DNA of 64,000 bases from Myxococcales bacterium UBA1660 (GCA_002320815.1 DCLA01000039.1:44871-108870); one strand, 5' to 3'; positions 1-8,284 are shown, counted from the stretch's first letter. Program-made: numbers and translations. Notes: generated by a model from the letters alone, not told the origin.

Positions 1-184
1 GGATCCCACTCGCGGTGAGGCCGCCCGTCGCCACGGTCACCACCCAGTCGAAGTTGTTCATCTTCGACGTGCTGCGCTTACCTCCGATCCGGATGGTGAC
101 GATCACGACCAGATAGACGGCGATGGCCGAGAGGGCCACGCTGGCCATCCGGGAAAAACTGTTGAACCAGATCTCGGGGGACAA
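1..184 (-). CDS. DUF421 (YetF-like) membrane protein, N-terminal part, cut by window edge
   Basis: The first 61 codons are visible; the rest lies before base 1. The translation begins MSPEIWFNSFSRM, continues with a hydrophobic helix (ASVALSAIAVYLVVIVTIRI) and then GGKRSTSKMNNFDWVVTVA. The GKR-x-x-S-K-M-N-x-F-D segment after a first membrane helix is typical of the DUF421/YetF family of integral membrane proteins, whose biochemical role is poorly defined. The TTG at 182-184 is the first possible start, because a TAG stop lies immediately upstream in frame. An internal ATG at 146-148 is an alternative, but it would remove the conserved lead-in to the helix. It lies 27 bp downstream of the acyl-CoA-dehydrogenase-like gene on the same strand, so co-transcription with that operon is possible. 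Confidence 0.7.
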   Translation of the reverse strand, partial: MSPEIWFNSFSRMASVALSAIAVYLVVIVTIRIGGKRSTSKMNNFDWVVTVATGGLTASGI

Positions 185-211
185 CTACTTCGACTTTCGT
201 GGGGCAGGTGC

Positions 212-1126
212 TCAGAGAGAGCGTCGCCGCCGGATGAGGGCTTCGAGGTCCCGCGCTCCGTGACATTGCCGGAGGTACAGCGTGAGGGCCGCGTGACGTT
301 GCGCGACCTCGGCGTCGAAGGCCAGCAGGTGGGGCCCGGTGGCCCGCCCGAAGAGGTCCAGCACCTCGGTGCAGCGTCGCTCGATGGCGTGACGCGCGCG
401 CAGGGCGACGGTCTGCGGGTCGCGGCCCCGGTCGAGGTCGCGGCTCGCCTCCACGATCAGGGCGCGGAGGGTCCACCCCGCAGCGTCGAGGGCCCCCAGG
501 CTCGCGAGCGTGTGGGGGTCTTGGCGATGGGAGCGTTCGAGCGCCATGTCGACCAGTCCGGCGGCTCCGCCCGCCCAGCACGCCGCCGGGCCGAGGGCGC
601 CCTGCCAGAAGCCGGACCGCTCCAGGTAGGCACCCGGAGCACCCACTCGGCATCCTTCGCCGAGGGTGACGCCGAAGTGGACGGTGGCCGTGGCCGAGTC
701 GGCGAGAGCCGGGGTCGCCCAGGTCGTGGCGTCCCAGCGGACGCCCTCACCGAGGGGAACGTCGAGAAGCCAACGCCGGTCGTCGTCGTGGGCGCTGACG
801 AGGGCCCGGTCGAGGAGCGGCGCTCCCGAGCAGAACCACTTCTCGCCCTCGAGACGGCCGTCCCTCGGCGCGTAGCGGAGCGGCGGCCCGGCCTCGGAGG
901 CCCACACGCCATACAGAGCGCCGGGCGCCAGGTCGTGACGGAGCTCGTCGGCGATGGCCACGGCGTCCAGGTGCCCCTCCGCCAACCGGGCCACGTCGAG
1001 GGGATGGGACCGAGCCAACCGGAAAAGCGCCAGGTTGCGTTCGACGGTCTGCCCGTCGCCCGGACGCGGGAGGTCGAGCTCGCCCGCGGCGTGGAGCTCG
1101 GCGAGGAGAGCGCGAGTCTGTCTCAC
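212..1126 (-). CDS. Acyl-CoA dehydrogenase-like protein
   Basis: This is a 304-residue protein with the layout of an acyl-CoA dehydrogenase, shorter than the usual 380 or so residues. The middle section (GALYGVWASE, then LEGEKWFCSGAPLLDRALV) matches the beta-barrel part of the fold that contacts flavin and substrate. The Ala/Arg-rich C-terminal half matches the four-helix bundle. I could not place a convincing catalytic base, so flavin binding and dehydrogenase activity are inferred. A GTG at 1124-1126 overlaps the TGA of the upstream glycosyltransferase (GTGA) and has GGAGG four bases before it; an ATG 15 bases further upstream is possible. It is the last gene of a deacetylase-methyltransferase-glycosyltransferase-dehydrogenase operon, so it probably acts on the product of those enzymes. 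Confidence 0.72.
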   Translation of the reverse strand: MRQTRALLAELHAAGELDLPRPGDGQTVERNLALFRLARSHPLDVARLAEGHLDAVAIADELRHDLAPGALYGVWASEAGPPLRYAPRDGRLEGEKWFCSGAPLLDRALVSAHDDDRRWLLDVPLGEGVRWDATTWATPALADSATATVHFGVTLGEGCRVGAPGAYLERSGFWQGALGPAACWAGGAAGLVDMALERSHRQDPHTLASLGALDAAGWTLRALIVEASRDLDRGRDPQTVALRARHAIERRCTEVLDLFGRATGPHLLAFDAEVAQRHAALTLYLRQCHGARDLEALIRRRRSL

Positions 1127-1830
1127 GAGGCCTCCAGGCAAACCCGTCGCAGGGTGTCGGCGAACCCGCGGGGCGCCCGACCGGTGACCCGGCCACTCGT
1201 GGTGACCGTGAGCGCGTCCGAGGCGACCAACTGGATACCGTCGAGCGCGCGGAGTCGGTTCCAGAGGTCGTGGTCCTCAGCGGTCTCGTGGTCACCCCAC
1301 CCGCCGGCTTCCAGATAGCGCCGACCCCGGACCCCGAAGTTCGTGCCGTGAACGTGGGGGTGGGTCCCATCGGCGTGGACGAGATAAGAAGCGACGAAGC
1401 GTTCCCGGGCGCCCGGCGGGTGCTCCACGAAGGAGTCGACCCTCACGGTCCCGGCCACGGCGTCGATCCCGGCGGCGGCGAGGCGCTGTTGCTCGGCGAC
1501 CCAGTGCACCGGCACGGTGGAGTCCGCGTCGGTGTGCGCGAGCCAGCAATCGCGGCCCAAGGTCGCGAGAGCGAGCTCCGCTCCCGACCGCCGCGCGGTG
1601 CCCACGCAGCTGTCGTCGATCTCGACGACGGCCCCCCGGGTTCGCAGCACCTCTCCGGCGAGCGCGGCCGTGCGGTCGGAGCAGGCGTCGGCGACGACCA
1701 CCACCGTCGAAGCGGCGGGGCGAGCGTGGGCCAGGGCCGCGAGGACCGACTGGATGCACGCTTCGATGGTCGCCTCCTCATCATGGGCCGGGACGATCAC
1801 CGCGACCGCTTCGTGATCCATGCGGGTCAT
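1123..1830 (-). CDS. Family 2 glycosyltransferase
   Basis: The 235-residue protein opens with VAVIVPAHDEEATIEACIQSVL, the typical GT2 nucleotide-sugar-binding start. It has DACSDRTA, then a DxD-type motif in AHTDADSTVP, and ETAEDHDLWNRL near the end, which fits the ED acceptor-side motif of GT-A enzymes. There are no membrane segments, so it is probably cytosolic. The start is set by an ATGA overlap with the methyltransferase stop at 1827-1830. It presumably transfers a sugar to the substrate processed by the neighbouring PIG-L deacetylase and methyltransferase; the sugar and acceptor cannot be read from the sequence. Confidence 0.85.
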   Translation of the reverse strand: MTRMDHEAVAVIVPAHDEEATIEACIQSVLAALAHARPAASTVVVVADACSDRTAALAGEVLRTRGAVVEIDDSCVGTARRSGAELALATLGRDCWLAHTDADSTVPVHWVAEQQRLAAAGIDAVAGTVRVDSFVEHPPGARERFVASYLVHADGTHPHVHGTNFGVRGRRYLEAGGWGDHETAEDHDLWNRLRALDGIQLVASDALTVTTSGRVTGRAPRGFADTLRRVCLEAS

Positions 1831-2414
1831 CGCGCCTCCCGCCCGAGGCTCCACCGGTCGAGGCGGAAGCCCGGGAGGGACCGCTGGAGGTCGGGGGGGC
1901 CCCAGAGACTACGGAGCACCTCGTGGACGGTCGCGGCATGCAAGCGGTGGTCTTCGCTGCTGCCATTCCAGTGGACCGCCAGGAGTTCGGCACGAGCCGT
2001 GGCCGCATCGTGGAGCCGTCCACCGATCGCCACGAGCTCGTCGGCGGAGAAGTAGTAGCCGACCTCGGCCAAGACGATCAGGTCGAAGCGGCCGCTCGGC
2101 CGGAGGCGCCGGAGATCGCCGACCCGACAGCGCACCCCGGGCAGAGCGCGACAGCGATGCCGGGCCCGGGCGACGGCGGAAGGCGAGGCATCGAAAGCTT
2201 CGACCTGGCCGGCTCGGCGAGCCAACCGTTCGGTGAAGACTCCCTCGGCGCATCCCGGCTCGAGCGCGCGCACGTATCTGTCTCGCGTCAGTGCCGCGCT
2301 CATGGCGTCGTAGCGCCCCTGCTCGTAGGATGAGCTGGCGAAGTTCCAAGGGTCAGTCTGCCGCGCATAGCGCGTCTCGAAGGCCTCGGGGTCCCACGGG
2401 TCGACGTGGCTCAT
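1827..2414 (-). CDS. NodS-like SAM-dependent methyltransferase
   Basis: This 195-residue class I methyltransferase contains DPWNFASSSYEQGRYDAM near the N-terminus, characteristic of NodS-type N-methyltransferases of lipochitooligosaccharide pathways. SAM-binding motif I is ALEPGCAEGVFTERLA (an E-x-G-x-A-x-G variant), followed by VEAFDASPSAVARA and FDLIVLAEVGYYF. The start ATG overlaps the TGA of the PIG-L gene by four bases, and its own stop overlaps the next start in the same way. The neighbouring PIG-L deacetylase fits a scheme in which an N-acetyl sugar is deacetylated and then N-methylated; that pathway is inference, and the family assignment is good. Confidence 0.83.
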   Translation of the reverse strand: MSHVDPWDPEAFETRYARQTDPWNFASSSYEQGRYDAMSAALTRDRYVRALEPGCAEGVFTERLARRAGQVEAFDASPSAVARARHRCRALPGVRCRVGDLRRLRPSGRFDLIVLAEVGYYFSADELVAIGGRLHDAATARAELLAVHWNGSSEDHRLHAATVHEVLRSLWGPPDLQRSLPGFRLDRWSLGREAR

Positions 2415-3121
2415 CGGACGAAGACCTCTTCTTCCCGCTCGAAGTAGGGCATCACGTGATCCGGGAGGATGGCGGCCGCGCCCCCCTGGCGCTGACTCCG
2501 GTAGCACTGGATGGCGCGGACCTTCGCCGCACGGCGGCTCGCTTCCAGCGGGATGCGCACGGCGTCGTTCGCGAAGAGCGCCTCGGGGGTGCTATGATGC
2601 CAGGCCCAGACCGGGTACTCCATGAACTCGACCGCTCGGCGCTGCGCCACCCGACGGCACGCCGTCGCCGTCGCCTCGTGGTCGGGGTGACCGTCCCGGA
2701 GCCAGGGCCCTACCAACAGATCGGTCGGCGTGACGATGCGCTCCAGCATCTGCTCGAGGTCGGCGGCGTGAGGAGCGACGTCGCCGTCGGGGTAGGCCAG
2801 GAAGACGACTCGCGGCGCCGTGACCCCCAGGGCCCGGAGCGCTTCCCGGAGCTCCTTCCGGCGCCGGCGGCCCAGGTCGGGCGTCGGCGTCGCCGCCCCC
2901 GCCTCGCCATCGGTCACCACGACCACCGTCACCGCGCGCCCCGCCGCCGCCGCGGTGGCCATCAGGCCGCCCGCGCCGAGGGTCTCGTCGTCCGGGTGGG
3001 GAGCGACGACGACCAGGTCCCGGGGCGCCGCGGCCCGCGTCGGGAGCGGCGCGATGGCCCGGGACCAACTGGCCTCGGGGTGTCCGGGTCGCGAGGGATC
3101 GAAGGCGGGTCGGGGGTCCAT
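2411..3121 (-). CDS. PIG-L (LmbE-like) deacetylase
   Basis: The 236-residue protein carries the zinc-binding signature VVVAPHPDDETLGAGG (residues about 40-55) and the second site in GPWLRDGHPDHEAT, both diagnostic of the PIG-L/LmbE N-acetyl-sugar deacetylase family. These enzymes remove acetate from N-acetylglucosamine-type groups in glycolipids, mycothiol/bacillithiol precursors or antibiotics. It is the first gene of a four-gene minus-strand unit with 4 bp overlaps. I chose the ATG at 3119-3121 (MDPRPAF); an ATG six codons upstream is possible. The 157 bp between this start and the beta-glucosidase stop probably contain the promoter, though no clear -10/-35 pair was seen. Confidence 0.87.
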   Translation of the reverse strand: MDPRPAFDPSRPGHPEASWSRAIAPLPTRAAAPRDLVVVAPHPDDETLGAGGLMATAAAAGRAVTVVVVTDGEAGAATPTPDLGRRRRKELREALRALGVTAPRVVFLAYPDGDVAPHAADLEQMLERIVTPTDLLVGPWLRDGHPDHEATATACRRVAQRRAVEFMEYPVWAWHHSTPEALFANDAVRIPLEASRRAAKVRAIQCYRSQRQGGAAAILPDHVMPYFEREEEVFVR

Positions 3122-3278
3122 GCGACTAACCCAGTGCACCTAGCGTGCCGGAACCCGCGTATCGCGTGATGGACGGGAGGCGCCCGTTCTGGCCAACGCG
3201 CTGACGCCGTCTACCGGGACGCGGCGCCGAAAGCGCGCCGGGCAACCGGGGCGTCGCGCCACGGGGCGAGCCGTAGGT

Positions 3279-4655
3279 TCAACGGAGCGGGGCGACGTCC
3301 TCGGGCAGCGTGGCGCCGCGAGAGTGGCAGAGGGCGGCGTAGCGGGCGTAGCTCTCTTTCGGGGTTCGCTCGAGGGTCTCGAAGTCCACGTGGACGAGGC
3401 CGAAGCGTTTGGCGTAGCCGAGCTCCCACTCGAAGTTGTCCATCAGGCTCCACTGGAAGTAGCCCAGGACCTCGGCGCCGTCGGCGATGGCGCGGCGGAG
3501 GGCGTGGAGGTGGCGGACGAGGTAATCGACGCGGCCGAGGTCGGGGATGGTTCCGTCGTGGTGGACCCAGTCCATCGAGGCGAGGCCGTTCTCGGTGATC
3601 GCCACCGGCTTGCCGTAGCGCTCGCAGAAGAAGCGCGGGCCCCAGTAGAGGCACTCGGGATCGACGGACCAGCCCATGAGGGTCTCGCCGTGGCCGGGCA
3701 CCCGGGACACGAGGACCAGCTCGCCGTCCGGGCCGACGTCGACGGGTCGACCGCGGTAGATGTTGAGACCCCACAGGTCGAGGGGCGCGCCGATGGTCTC
3801 CAGGTCACGCTCCCATCCGGCGGGGAGACCGCGCCAGAGGTTCGGATCGGCGCCCTCCGGGTACTGGCCGAGACCCACGGGGTCGGTGAACCAAGTGTTG
3901 TTGAACGGCCACTCGTCGCCTTGGGGCAGACGGAAGGTCGCGGCCGCTGCGACGCCGCGCGCCTCGGGCCGTACCGGGTAGTCGACGAAGGCCACCGGAG
4001 CCCAGCCGACCTTGGCGTCGGGAACCCGGTCGCGGATGACGGAGACGGCGCGGCCGTGGGCCAGGAGACCGTGGTGGATGGCCCGGGAGACGGTGGCCAT
4101 GTCGAGGCGCAGGCCCGGCGCGTGGACACCACGGACGTGACCCAGGCCGAAAACGCACTGGGGCTCGTTGAAGGTGATCCAATGCTTCACCCGGTCCCCG
4201 AGTCGGCCCACGACGGCCTCGGTGTACTCGGCGAAGTGATCGGCGATGGAACGGTCGAGCCACCCGCCGCGGTGATGGAGCCAGAGAGGCAGGTCCCAAT
4301 GGAAGAGCGTGAGCCAGGGGGCGACCCCGCGCTCGAGGAGCGCGTCGACCAGCCGGTCGTAGAAGGCCAGCCCGCGCTCCTCGATGTGGCCGGGCGCGGT
4401 GACGATGCGGGGCCAGGCGGTGGAGAAGCGATAGGCGTCGACCCCCAGGCCGGCGATGAGGTCCACGTCCTCGGCGAGCCGGCCGTAGTGGTCGCAGGCG
4501 ATGGAGCCATCGTGACCGTCGCGCACCGCACCGGGCACGGTGCAGAAATGGTCCCATACGCTGGGGCAGCGGCCGTCGACGTCCACCGCGCCTTCGATCT
4601 GATAAGCCGAGGTGGCGACCCCGAAGGCGAAGTCGTCGGGAAAGGGTAGGCTCAC
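3279..4655 (-). CDS. Family 1 glycoside hydrolase (beta-glucosidase)
   Basis: A full-length GH1 enzyme of 458 residues, which hydrolyses terminal beta-glycosides with retention. The family start LPFPDDFAFGVATSAYQIEGA is intact. The acid/base glutamate is Glu164 in TFNEPQC and the nucleophile is Glu355 in AITENGLAS; FHWDLPLWL, LGLNIY-like and QWSLMDNFEWELGY substrate-site motifs are also present. There is no signal peptide, so it is predicted cytosolic. The GTG at 4653-4655 has GGAGG five bases upstream and gives the usual family N-terminus. An ATG at 4694 that overlaps the preceding stop as ATGA would add 13 residues. It follows two glycosyltransferase genes and may remodel or recycle their glycoside product. 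Confidence 0.93.
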   Translation of the reverse strand: MSLPFPDDFAFGVATSAYQIEGAVDVDGRCPSVWDHFCTVPGAVRDGHDGSIACDHYGRLAEDVDLIAGLGVDAYRFSTAWPRIVTAPGHIEERGLAFYDRLVDALLERGVAPWLTLFHWDLPLWLHHRGGWLDRSIADHFAEYTEAVVGRLGDRVKHWITFNEPQCVFGLGHVRGVHAPGLRLDMATVSRAIHHGLLAHGRAVSVIRDRVPDAKVGWAPVAFVDYPVRPEARGVAAAATFRLPQGDEWPFNNTWFTDPVGLGQYPEGADPNLWRGLPAGWERDLETIGAPLDLWGLNIYRGRPVDVGPDGELVLVSRVPGHGETLMGWSVDPECLYWGPRFFCERYGKPVAITENGLASMDWVHHDGTIPDLGRVDYLVRHLHALRRAIADGAEVLGYFQWSLMDNFEWELGYAKRFGLVHVDFETLERTPKESYARYAALCHSRGATLPEDVAPLR

Positions 4656-4690
4656 GGACGCCTCCGTTCGTTCGCGGGACCGACTCCGGC

Positions 4691-5344
4691 TCATTCGGCC
4701 GCCAGGGGCGCTTCGGCCAGCATCCCGACGCCCGCGAGGTGGGTCCGGGTGGCCTCGGTCGCCGGGATGGATGGCGCTCCCTGGAAGGCCTCCGGGCGGA
4801 TGACCTCTTCGATGACCAGATCGGCGAGGTCCACGGGCACCGCTTCCCGTTCGGCGACCTCGGACCCGCGAAGGCCGGCGGCGTAGAGTCGGCATCGGCG
4901 CCAGACCTCTTCGCGATCTCGACGCCGCTGCTCGGCGCGATAGTTGGTCTCCTCGGCGACGGTGAGCGAGTCGGGCATCTCGTACTTGGTCATCAGCGGC
5001 TCGTTCACGAACCAGTGGACGTAGCCGGCGGCGAGGACCCGGTTGCGCAGCTCGCGGTCCTCCTCGATGGAGGTGAGGTAGCCCCCGAGGGCCTCGAAGA
5101 CTCGCCGTCGATAGAGACCGGCATTCGGCAGGATCCAGTCCCCGACGCAGCGAGAGGGGAACTGGAGCTGGGGGAAGAAGTCGTCGACCAGCGTGATCCG
5201 GCTGTCGACGCGACAGACGGAGCCATCGAGCTTCACCAGATCGTAGGCGCCGTGGACCACGTCGACCTGGAGCGAGTCGCCCGGCGTCTGCCCCGCGGTC
5301 TCCCAGTCCATGATCGGATCGGCCCGGAGCCCGGCGATGCTCAT
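4691..5344 (-). CDS. C-terminal half of an amber-interrupted family 2 glycosyltransferase
   Basis: This 217-residue reading frame (MSIAGLRADPIMDWE onward) continues, in the same frame, the glycosyltransferase that starts at 5659. A TAG at 5354-5356 and three sense codons separate the two parts. It holds the later half of a GT-A domain: GDWILPNAGLYRRRVFEALGG followed by SIEEDRELRNRVLAAG, the ED/acceptor region. On its own it lacks the nucleotide-binding start. Either a separate C-terminal polypeptide is made from the ATG at 5344, or the gene is a recent nonsense pseudogene, or TAG is read through at low level. Its stop overlaps an alternative start of the beta-glucosidase as ATGA, so translation of this half would matter for coupling. 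Confidence 0.6.
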   Translation of the reverse strand: MSIAGLRADPIMDWETAGQTPGDSLQVDVVHGAYDLVKLDGSVCRVDSRITLVDDFFPQLQFPSRCVGDWILPNAGLYRRRVFEALGGYLTSIEEDRELRNRVLAAGYVHWFVNEPLMTKYEMPDSLTVAEETNYRAEQRRRDREEVWRRCRLYAAGLRGSEVAEREAVPVDLADLVIEEVIRPEAFQGAPSIPATEATRTHLAGVGMLAEAPLAAE

Positions 5345-5353
5345 CGCGCGGCC

Positions 5354-5659
5354 CTAGAGCATCGCCTTGTCGACGCTGGGGACGTCGTCGCTGTCGTGGA
5401 AGGTGATGGCGTCGTAGCGGCCGAGGTAGAGCCCCACGTTCTTCGCCCGCGCGGTGCCGACGTTGCGGCCCAGCCGGATGGCCGCGAAGCGGTCGTCGCT
5501 GGCGTACTGGCGCAAGACGGCGGCGGTCGCGTCGGTGCTTCCGTCGTCGACGACGGTGACCGAGAGGTCGATGTGAGTCTGCGCCAGCGCCCCTTCGATC
5601 GCGCGCTGGAGGGGCCCATCGGCCCGGTTGAAGGTGGGGATGGTGACGTTGATGTGCAC
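5354..5659 (-). CDS. N-terminal half of an amber-interrupted family 2 glycosyltransferase
   Basis: This 101-residue frame begins with GTG (MHINVTIPTFNRADG), the classical GT2 start, and includes VTVVDDGSTDATAAVL and the metal-binding ITFHDSDDVPSVDKAML. It then stops at TAG (5354-5356) with the same frame open for another 220 codons. GT2 relatives commonly carry Gln at this point (DKxLxQxR), and TAG differs from CAG by one base, so a C-to-T change is the simplest explanation. Without the downstream half it would lack the acceptor side and should be inactive. It starts four bases after the stop of the membrane glycosyltransferase gene, so it belongs to that operon. Sequencing error is the main alternative. 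Confidence 0.65.
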   Translation of the reverse strand: MHINVTIPTFNRADGPLQRAIEGALAQTHIDLSVTVVDDGSTDATAAVLRQYASDDRFAAIRLGRNVGTARAKNVGLYLGRYDAITFHDSDDVPSVDKAML

Positions 5660-5662
5660 GGG

Positions 5663-7144
5663 TCAGGTCCTTTCGACGACGGGGCGGTCGGTGCCCAGGG
5701 CGGGCACTCCGGGCCCACGCTCGAGGGCGAGGGCGAGGTGGTGGGAGGCCAGCGGGAGGCCGGCGAGGAAGAGACAGGCGGCGGCAACCAGCGGCTCGCC
5801 GCCGGCGCCGTGGAAGCCAGCGAGGCCCACCGCGGCGAGCGCGGCGCCGGCCCGGGCGAGCGACGAACCCCGCCCGCGGCCCGCGCGCTTCGAGGTGCGT
5901 TGGAACCCCAGCCGCACCCCGGCGAGCGCTTCCAACCAGGCCACCGCGCCTTCCCACCCGAGGGCCAGGTGAGCCCCGAGCCCCTCGAGGGGTCTCGCGG
6001 TCAGCAGCCGCCGGGGGGTCGCGATGAAGAGCACGAGCTCGTGGGCGACATAGAGCAGGAGCGAGACGGCCAGCACGAGCCGCGCGCCGCGGTGCGCGTC
6101 GCCGAGGAAGAGCGCGAAGCCCAGGACCGGCAGGGCCCAGGGCTGGAACCACGCGGTGAGCTGGGCAGCCACGGTGGCGCGGAGTCTCCGCGGAAGGCGC
6201 GCGACTCGCCGAAGGGACCCGAAGAGCACCTGCGCGTTGCCGTGGACCCAGCGGCGACGCTGCTTGCGGAGCTCGGTGAGCCTATCCGGCATGAAGCCCC
6301 GCCCCACGACTCGCGGGAGGTAGGCGCCGCGCCACCCGGCCGCGAGGAGCCGCAGCCCCAGGTCCGCGTCTTCGGTGATGGTAGCGCTGCACCAGCCGCC
6401 CACTCCGCGCAGGGCTTCCACGCGAATCAGACTCAGGGTGCCCGTGAGCAGCATGCCCCCGCTGCCGGCGGCGCTCGCGTAGCGCTCGAAGTAGCTGGCG
6501 TAGGCCCGGGCCAGACCGACGGCGCCATCGTCCTCATAGGCCTGGGGCGCCTGCACGTGGGAGGTCCGGTGGCCGAGCAGCGGGTGCATCCGGCGCAGCG
6601 CGTCGGGTCGCACGCGATAGTCGGCGTCGACCGTGAGCACGAGCTCGGTCCGCGGGTCGCTCATCGCCAGGCAGAGGTTGAGCGCCGCGGCCTTGGCGCC
6701 GGGGAGCGCGGCCACGTGGTGGAAGCGGAAGCGCGAGCCGAGGCGCTCGCAGTGCCTCTCCAGCGGGCGCCACGTGGCGGGATCCGGCGTGTTGTTGTCG
6801 AGGACGATCACCTCGAAGGCCGGCCAGTCCAGGCGCGCGAGCGCGTCCAGAGTGGCCGCGACGATCTCGGGTGGCTCGTCGCAACAGGGCACGTGGATGG
6901 ACACGAAGGGCTCCGGGTCGCGCCCGCGCGGCGGGTCGTGGAGTGCATCGCCTCGTCTCGCGGCCGCGCGAGCGGACCACGCCGCGCGGACCCGGAGCGC
7001 CGAGAGCGCGACGACCAAGAGCGCCCAGACGATCACCAGGACGGTGGCGACCGACGCGGACCACGCGGCGAGCGCGAGGGCACCGATGGCCCCGGCGCCG
7101 ATGGCCAACGCGCGCGGAGAGATAGCGATCACGGCCCGCGGCAT
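5663..7144 (-). CDS. Membrane glycosyltransferase, family 2 (cellulose-synthase-like)
   Basis: A 493-residue processive-type GT2. Two N-terminal membrane helices (about residues 8-50) precede the cytosolic catalytic domain, which has VSIHVPCCDEPPEIV, VIVLDNNTPD, the DxD motif TVDADYRV, the TITEDADLG acceptor motif and the QRRRWVHGN (QxxRW) polymer-site motif. Several helices follow from about residue 330 onward. This order matches BcsA/hyaluronan-synthase-like enzymes that make and export polysaccharide or glycolipid. The ATG at 7142-7144 (MPRAVIAIS) was chosen because it leads directly into the first helix; upstream in-frame codons are unlike coding sequence. It heads the GT2-GT2-GH1 operon. 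Substrate unknown. Confidence 0.9.
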   Translation of the reverse strand: MPRAVIAISPRALAIGAGAIGALALAAWSASVATVLVIVWALLVVALSALRVRAAWSARAAARRGDALHDPPRGRDPEPFVSIHVPCCDEPPEIVAATLDALARLDWPAFEVIVLDNNTPDPATWRPLERHCERLGSRFRFHHVAALPGAKAAALNLCLAMSDPRTELVLTVDADYRVRPDALRRMHPLLGHRTSHVQAPQAYEDDGAVGLARAYASYFERYASAAGSGGMLLTGTLSLIRVEALRGVGGWCSATITEDADLGLRLLAAGWRGAYLPRVVGRGFMPDRLTELRKQRRRWVHGNAQVLFGSLRRVARLPRRLRATVAAQLTAWFQPWALPVLGFALFLGDAHRGARLVLAVSLLLYVAHELVLFIATPRRLLTARPLEGLGAHLALGWEGAVAWLEALAGVRLGFQRTSKRAGRGRGSSLARAGAALAAVGLAGFHGAGGEPLVAAACLFLAGLPLASHHLALALERGPGVPALGTDRPVVERT

Positions 7145-7624
7145 CAGCACGCATCGTGCCGTTCGCCCGGAAGCGGGACGGTGCTCCGATGCGGGAGACC
7201 AGACCGCGAGCGCTTCGCATCGCCGTGCCATCGTGACGCGGCATGAGGTGTCCCGATCGGACCGCGATCCGAGGTGGGGAGATTCCCCTCGGCCCGAGGA
7301 GCCGCACCGAACGCGAAACGCGCACGCGCGTTGCAGAAGCGGGACGCATGGAACGCCCCACCTCCGACTCGTTCACCAAGCGCGACGTGACCCGCCGCAG
7401 AGCGCCCGCGCCTCGCCCGACCCACGACACCGCGCGCACCCCCACCGCCGTCCTGCAGGAGCGAGGACTCCGCCGCTGACCCAACGATCCGCTGGTTCCT
7501 AGCGCTGGCATCGAGCCACCTCTTGCGGCCGGACGCGTCCTACCCTGCTGGCGTTCGGAGTTCCCTTAGACGCCCGCCCGACATTCGAAAAGGACAGCGA
7601 GTCGTCGGGCGCTATCCCGAGGTC
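7145..7624. other. Divergent intergenic region without a convincing gene
   Basis: This 480 bp gap separates the minus-strand membrane glycosyltransferase from the plus-strand gene at 7625. Short open frames exist on both strands, but none has a family resemblance or coding-like composition. Around 7312-7340 there is a G/C-rich self-complementary stretch (cgcgaaacgcgc next to gcgcgttgc). Promoters for both divergent genes presumably lie here; I could not pick them out with confidence. If the plus-strand gene starts at the TTG at 7523, the gap is 378 bp. Confidence 0.4.
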
Positions 7625-8284
7625 ATGCTGGCGGGTGGGTCCATCGTGGTCTGGGGAGCGGTCTCGGCGCCCGCACGCAAGCACTGGGAAGCCCATGGCC
7701 TGCTCCGGTCGGTGGCCTACGTGGAGGGTGAACGCCCCCGCATCGCCCGACTCAACCGCGCCATCGCCGCCGCGCGGGGTACGACGGTGCTGGTCGTGCG
7801 AGGCGCGCTCCTCGCGGAAGGGGACCTGAGCGCACTCTTCGACCGAGCCGCGACCCACGGCGGTCTCCTGGCGTTTCCCATCGACGTCGGCGGCGTGCCC
7901 CTGCCCCTGGGTCCGCGACCCTTCGACGGCGGCGTGCGGACCATGCGGAACCTGGACCGCTTCCGCATCGAGGCCTTCGCCGTCGACCGCGACCGACACG
8001 CATGGGCCGGGGGGCTCGACGAGCGCTTCGAGACACCGTCGGCGATCGTCGGTCGCGACTACGCCGCGCGTCTCCGTCGCACCGGGACCAAGATCGCCTC
8101 GTGCGCCGACCTGCGGCTCCACTGCGAAGCGCTTCCGGAGGCTCCGCTGAAGACCCGAGTGCAGCACGCCAACCTCTACGCCGCCGCCCACGGGGCGTTG
8201 CCCCATCGTGAACGGTGGATGAGCCTGGCCGCCCGCGGGCTCGTGCGGCTCCGCGGCGAGCGCGTGATCCTCACCCGGGGTTGA
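7625..8284 (+). CDS. Hypothetical protein, possibly a degenerate GT2-type glycosyltransferase fold
   Basis: A 219-residue protein of uncertain family. The order beta-strand (GGSIVVWGAV), YVEGERPRIARLNRAIAAARGTTVLVVRG and later ERFETPSAIVGRDYAARLRRTGTKIAS resembles the GT-A layout, in which 'N-x-G-x-x-x-A-x-G' precedes the DxD motif and a later segment describes the acceptor side. The DxD aspartates are replaced (VVRGALL), so catalysis in the usual way looks unlikely. I preferred the ATG at 7625; a TTG at 7523 would add 34 residues of less coding-like sequence. It points away from the glycosyltransferase operon and converges on the P-loop kinase gene, leaving only 10 bp between stops. Confidence 0.5.
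   Translation: MLAGGSIVVWGAVSAPARKHWEAHGLLRSVAYVEGERPRIARLNRAIAAARGTTVLVVRGALLAEGDLSALFDRAATHGGLLAFPIDVGGVPLPLGPRPFDGGVRTMRNLDRFRIEAFAVDRDRHAWAGGLDERFETPSAIVGRDYAARLRRTGTKIASCADLRLHCEALPEAPLKTRVQHANLYAAAHGALPHRERWMSLAARGLVRLRGERVILTRG

Noticed and set aside
78..653. A 191-codon minus-strand frame overlapping the start of the window
   Set aside because: Arg/Pro-rich and without motifs; the DUF421 start and the acyl-CoA-dehydrogenase-like gene in the other frames explain the region.
4695..6152. The beta-glucosidase frame stays open upstream for about 490 further codons
   Set aside because: The upstream part is Arg/Pro-rich and antiparallel to nothing known; it lies in the wrong frame of the two glycosyltransferase genes, and a good ribosome site precedes the GH1 start.
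7243..7479. A 78-codon plus-strand frame in the intergenic gap
   Set aside because: Arg/Pro/Thr-rich, no ribosome site and no family resemblance.
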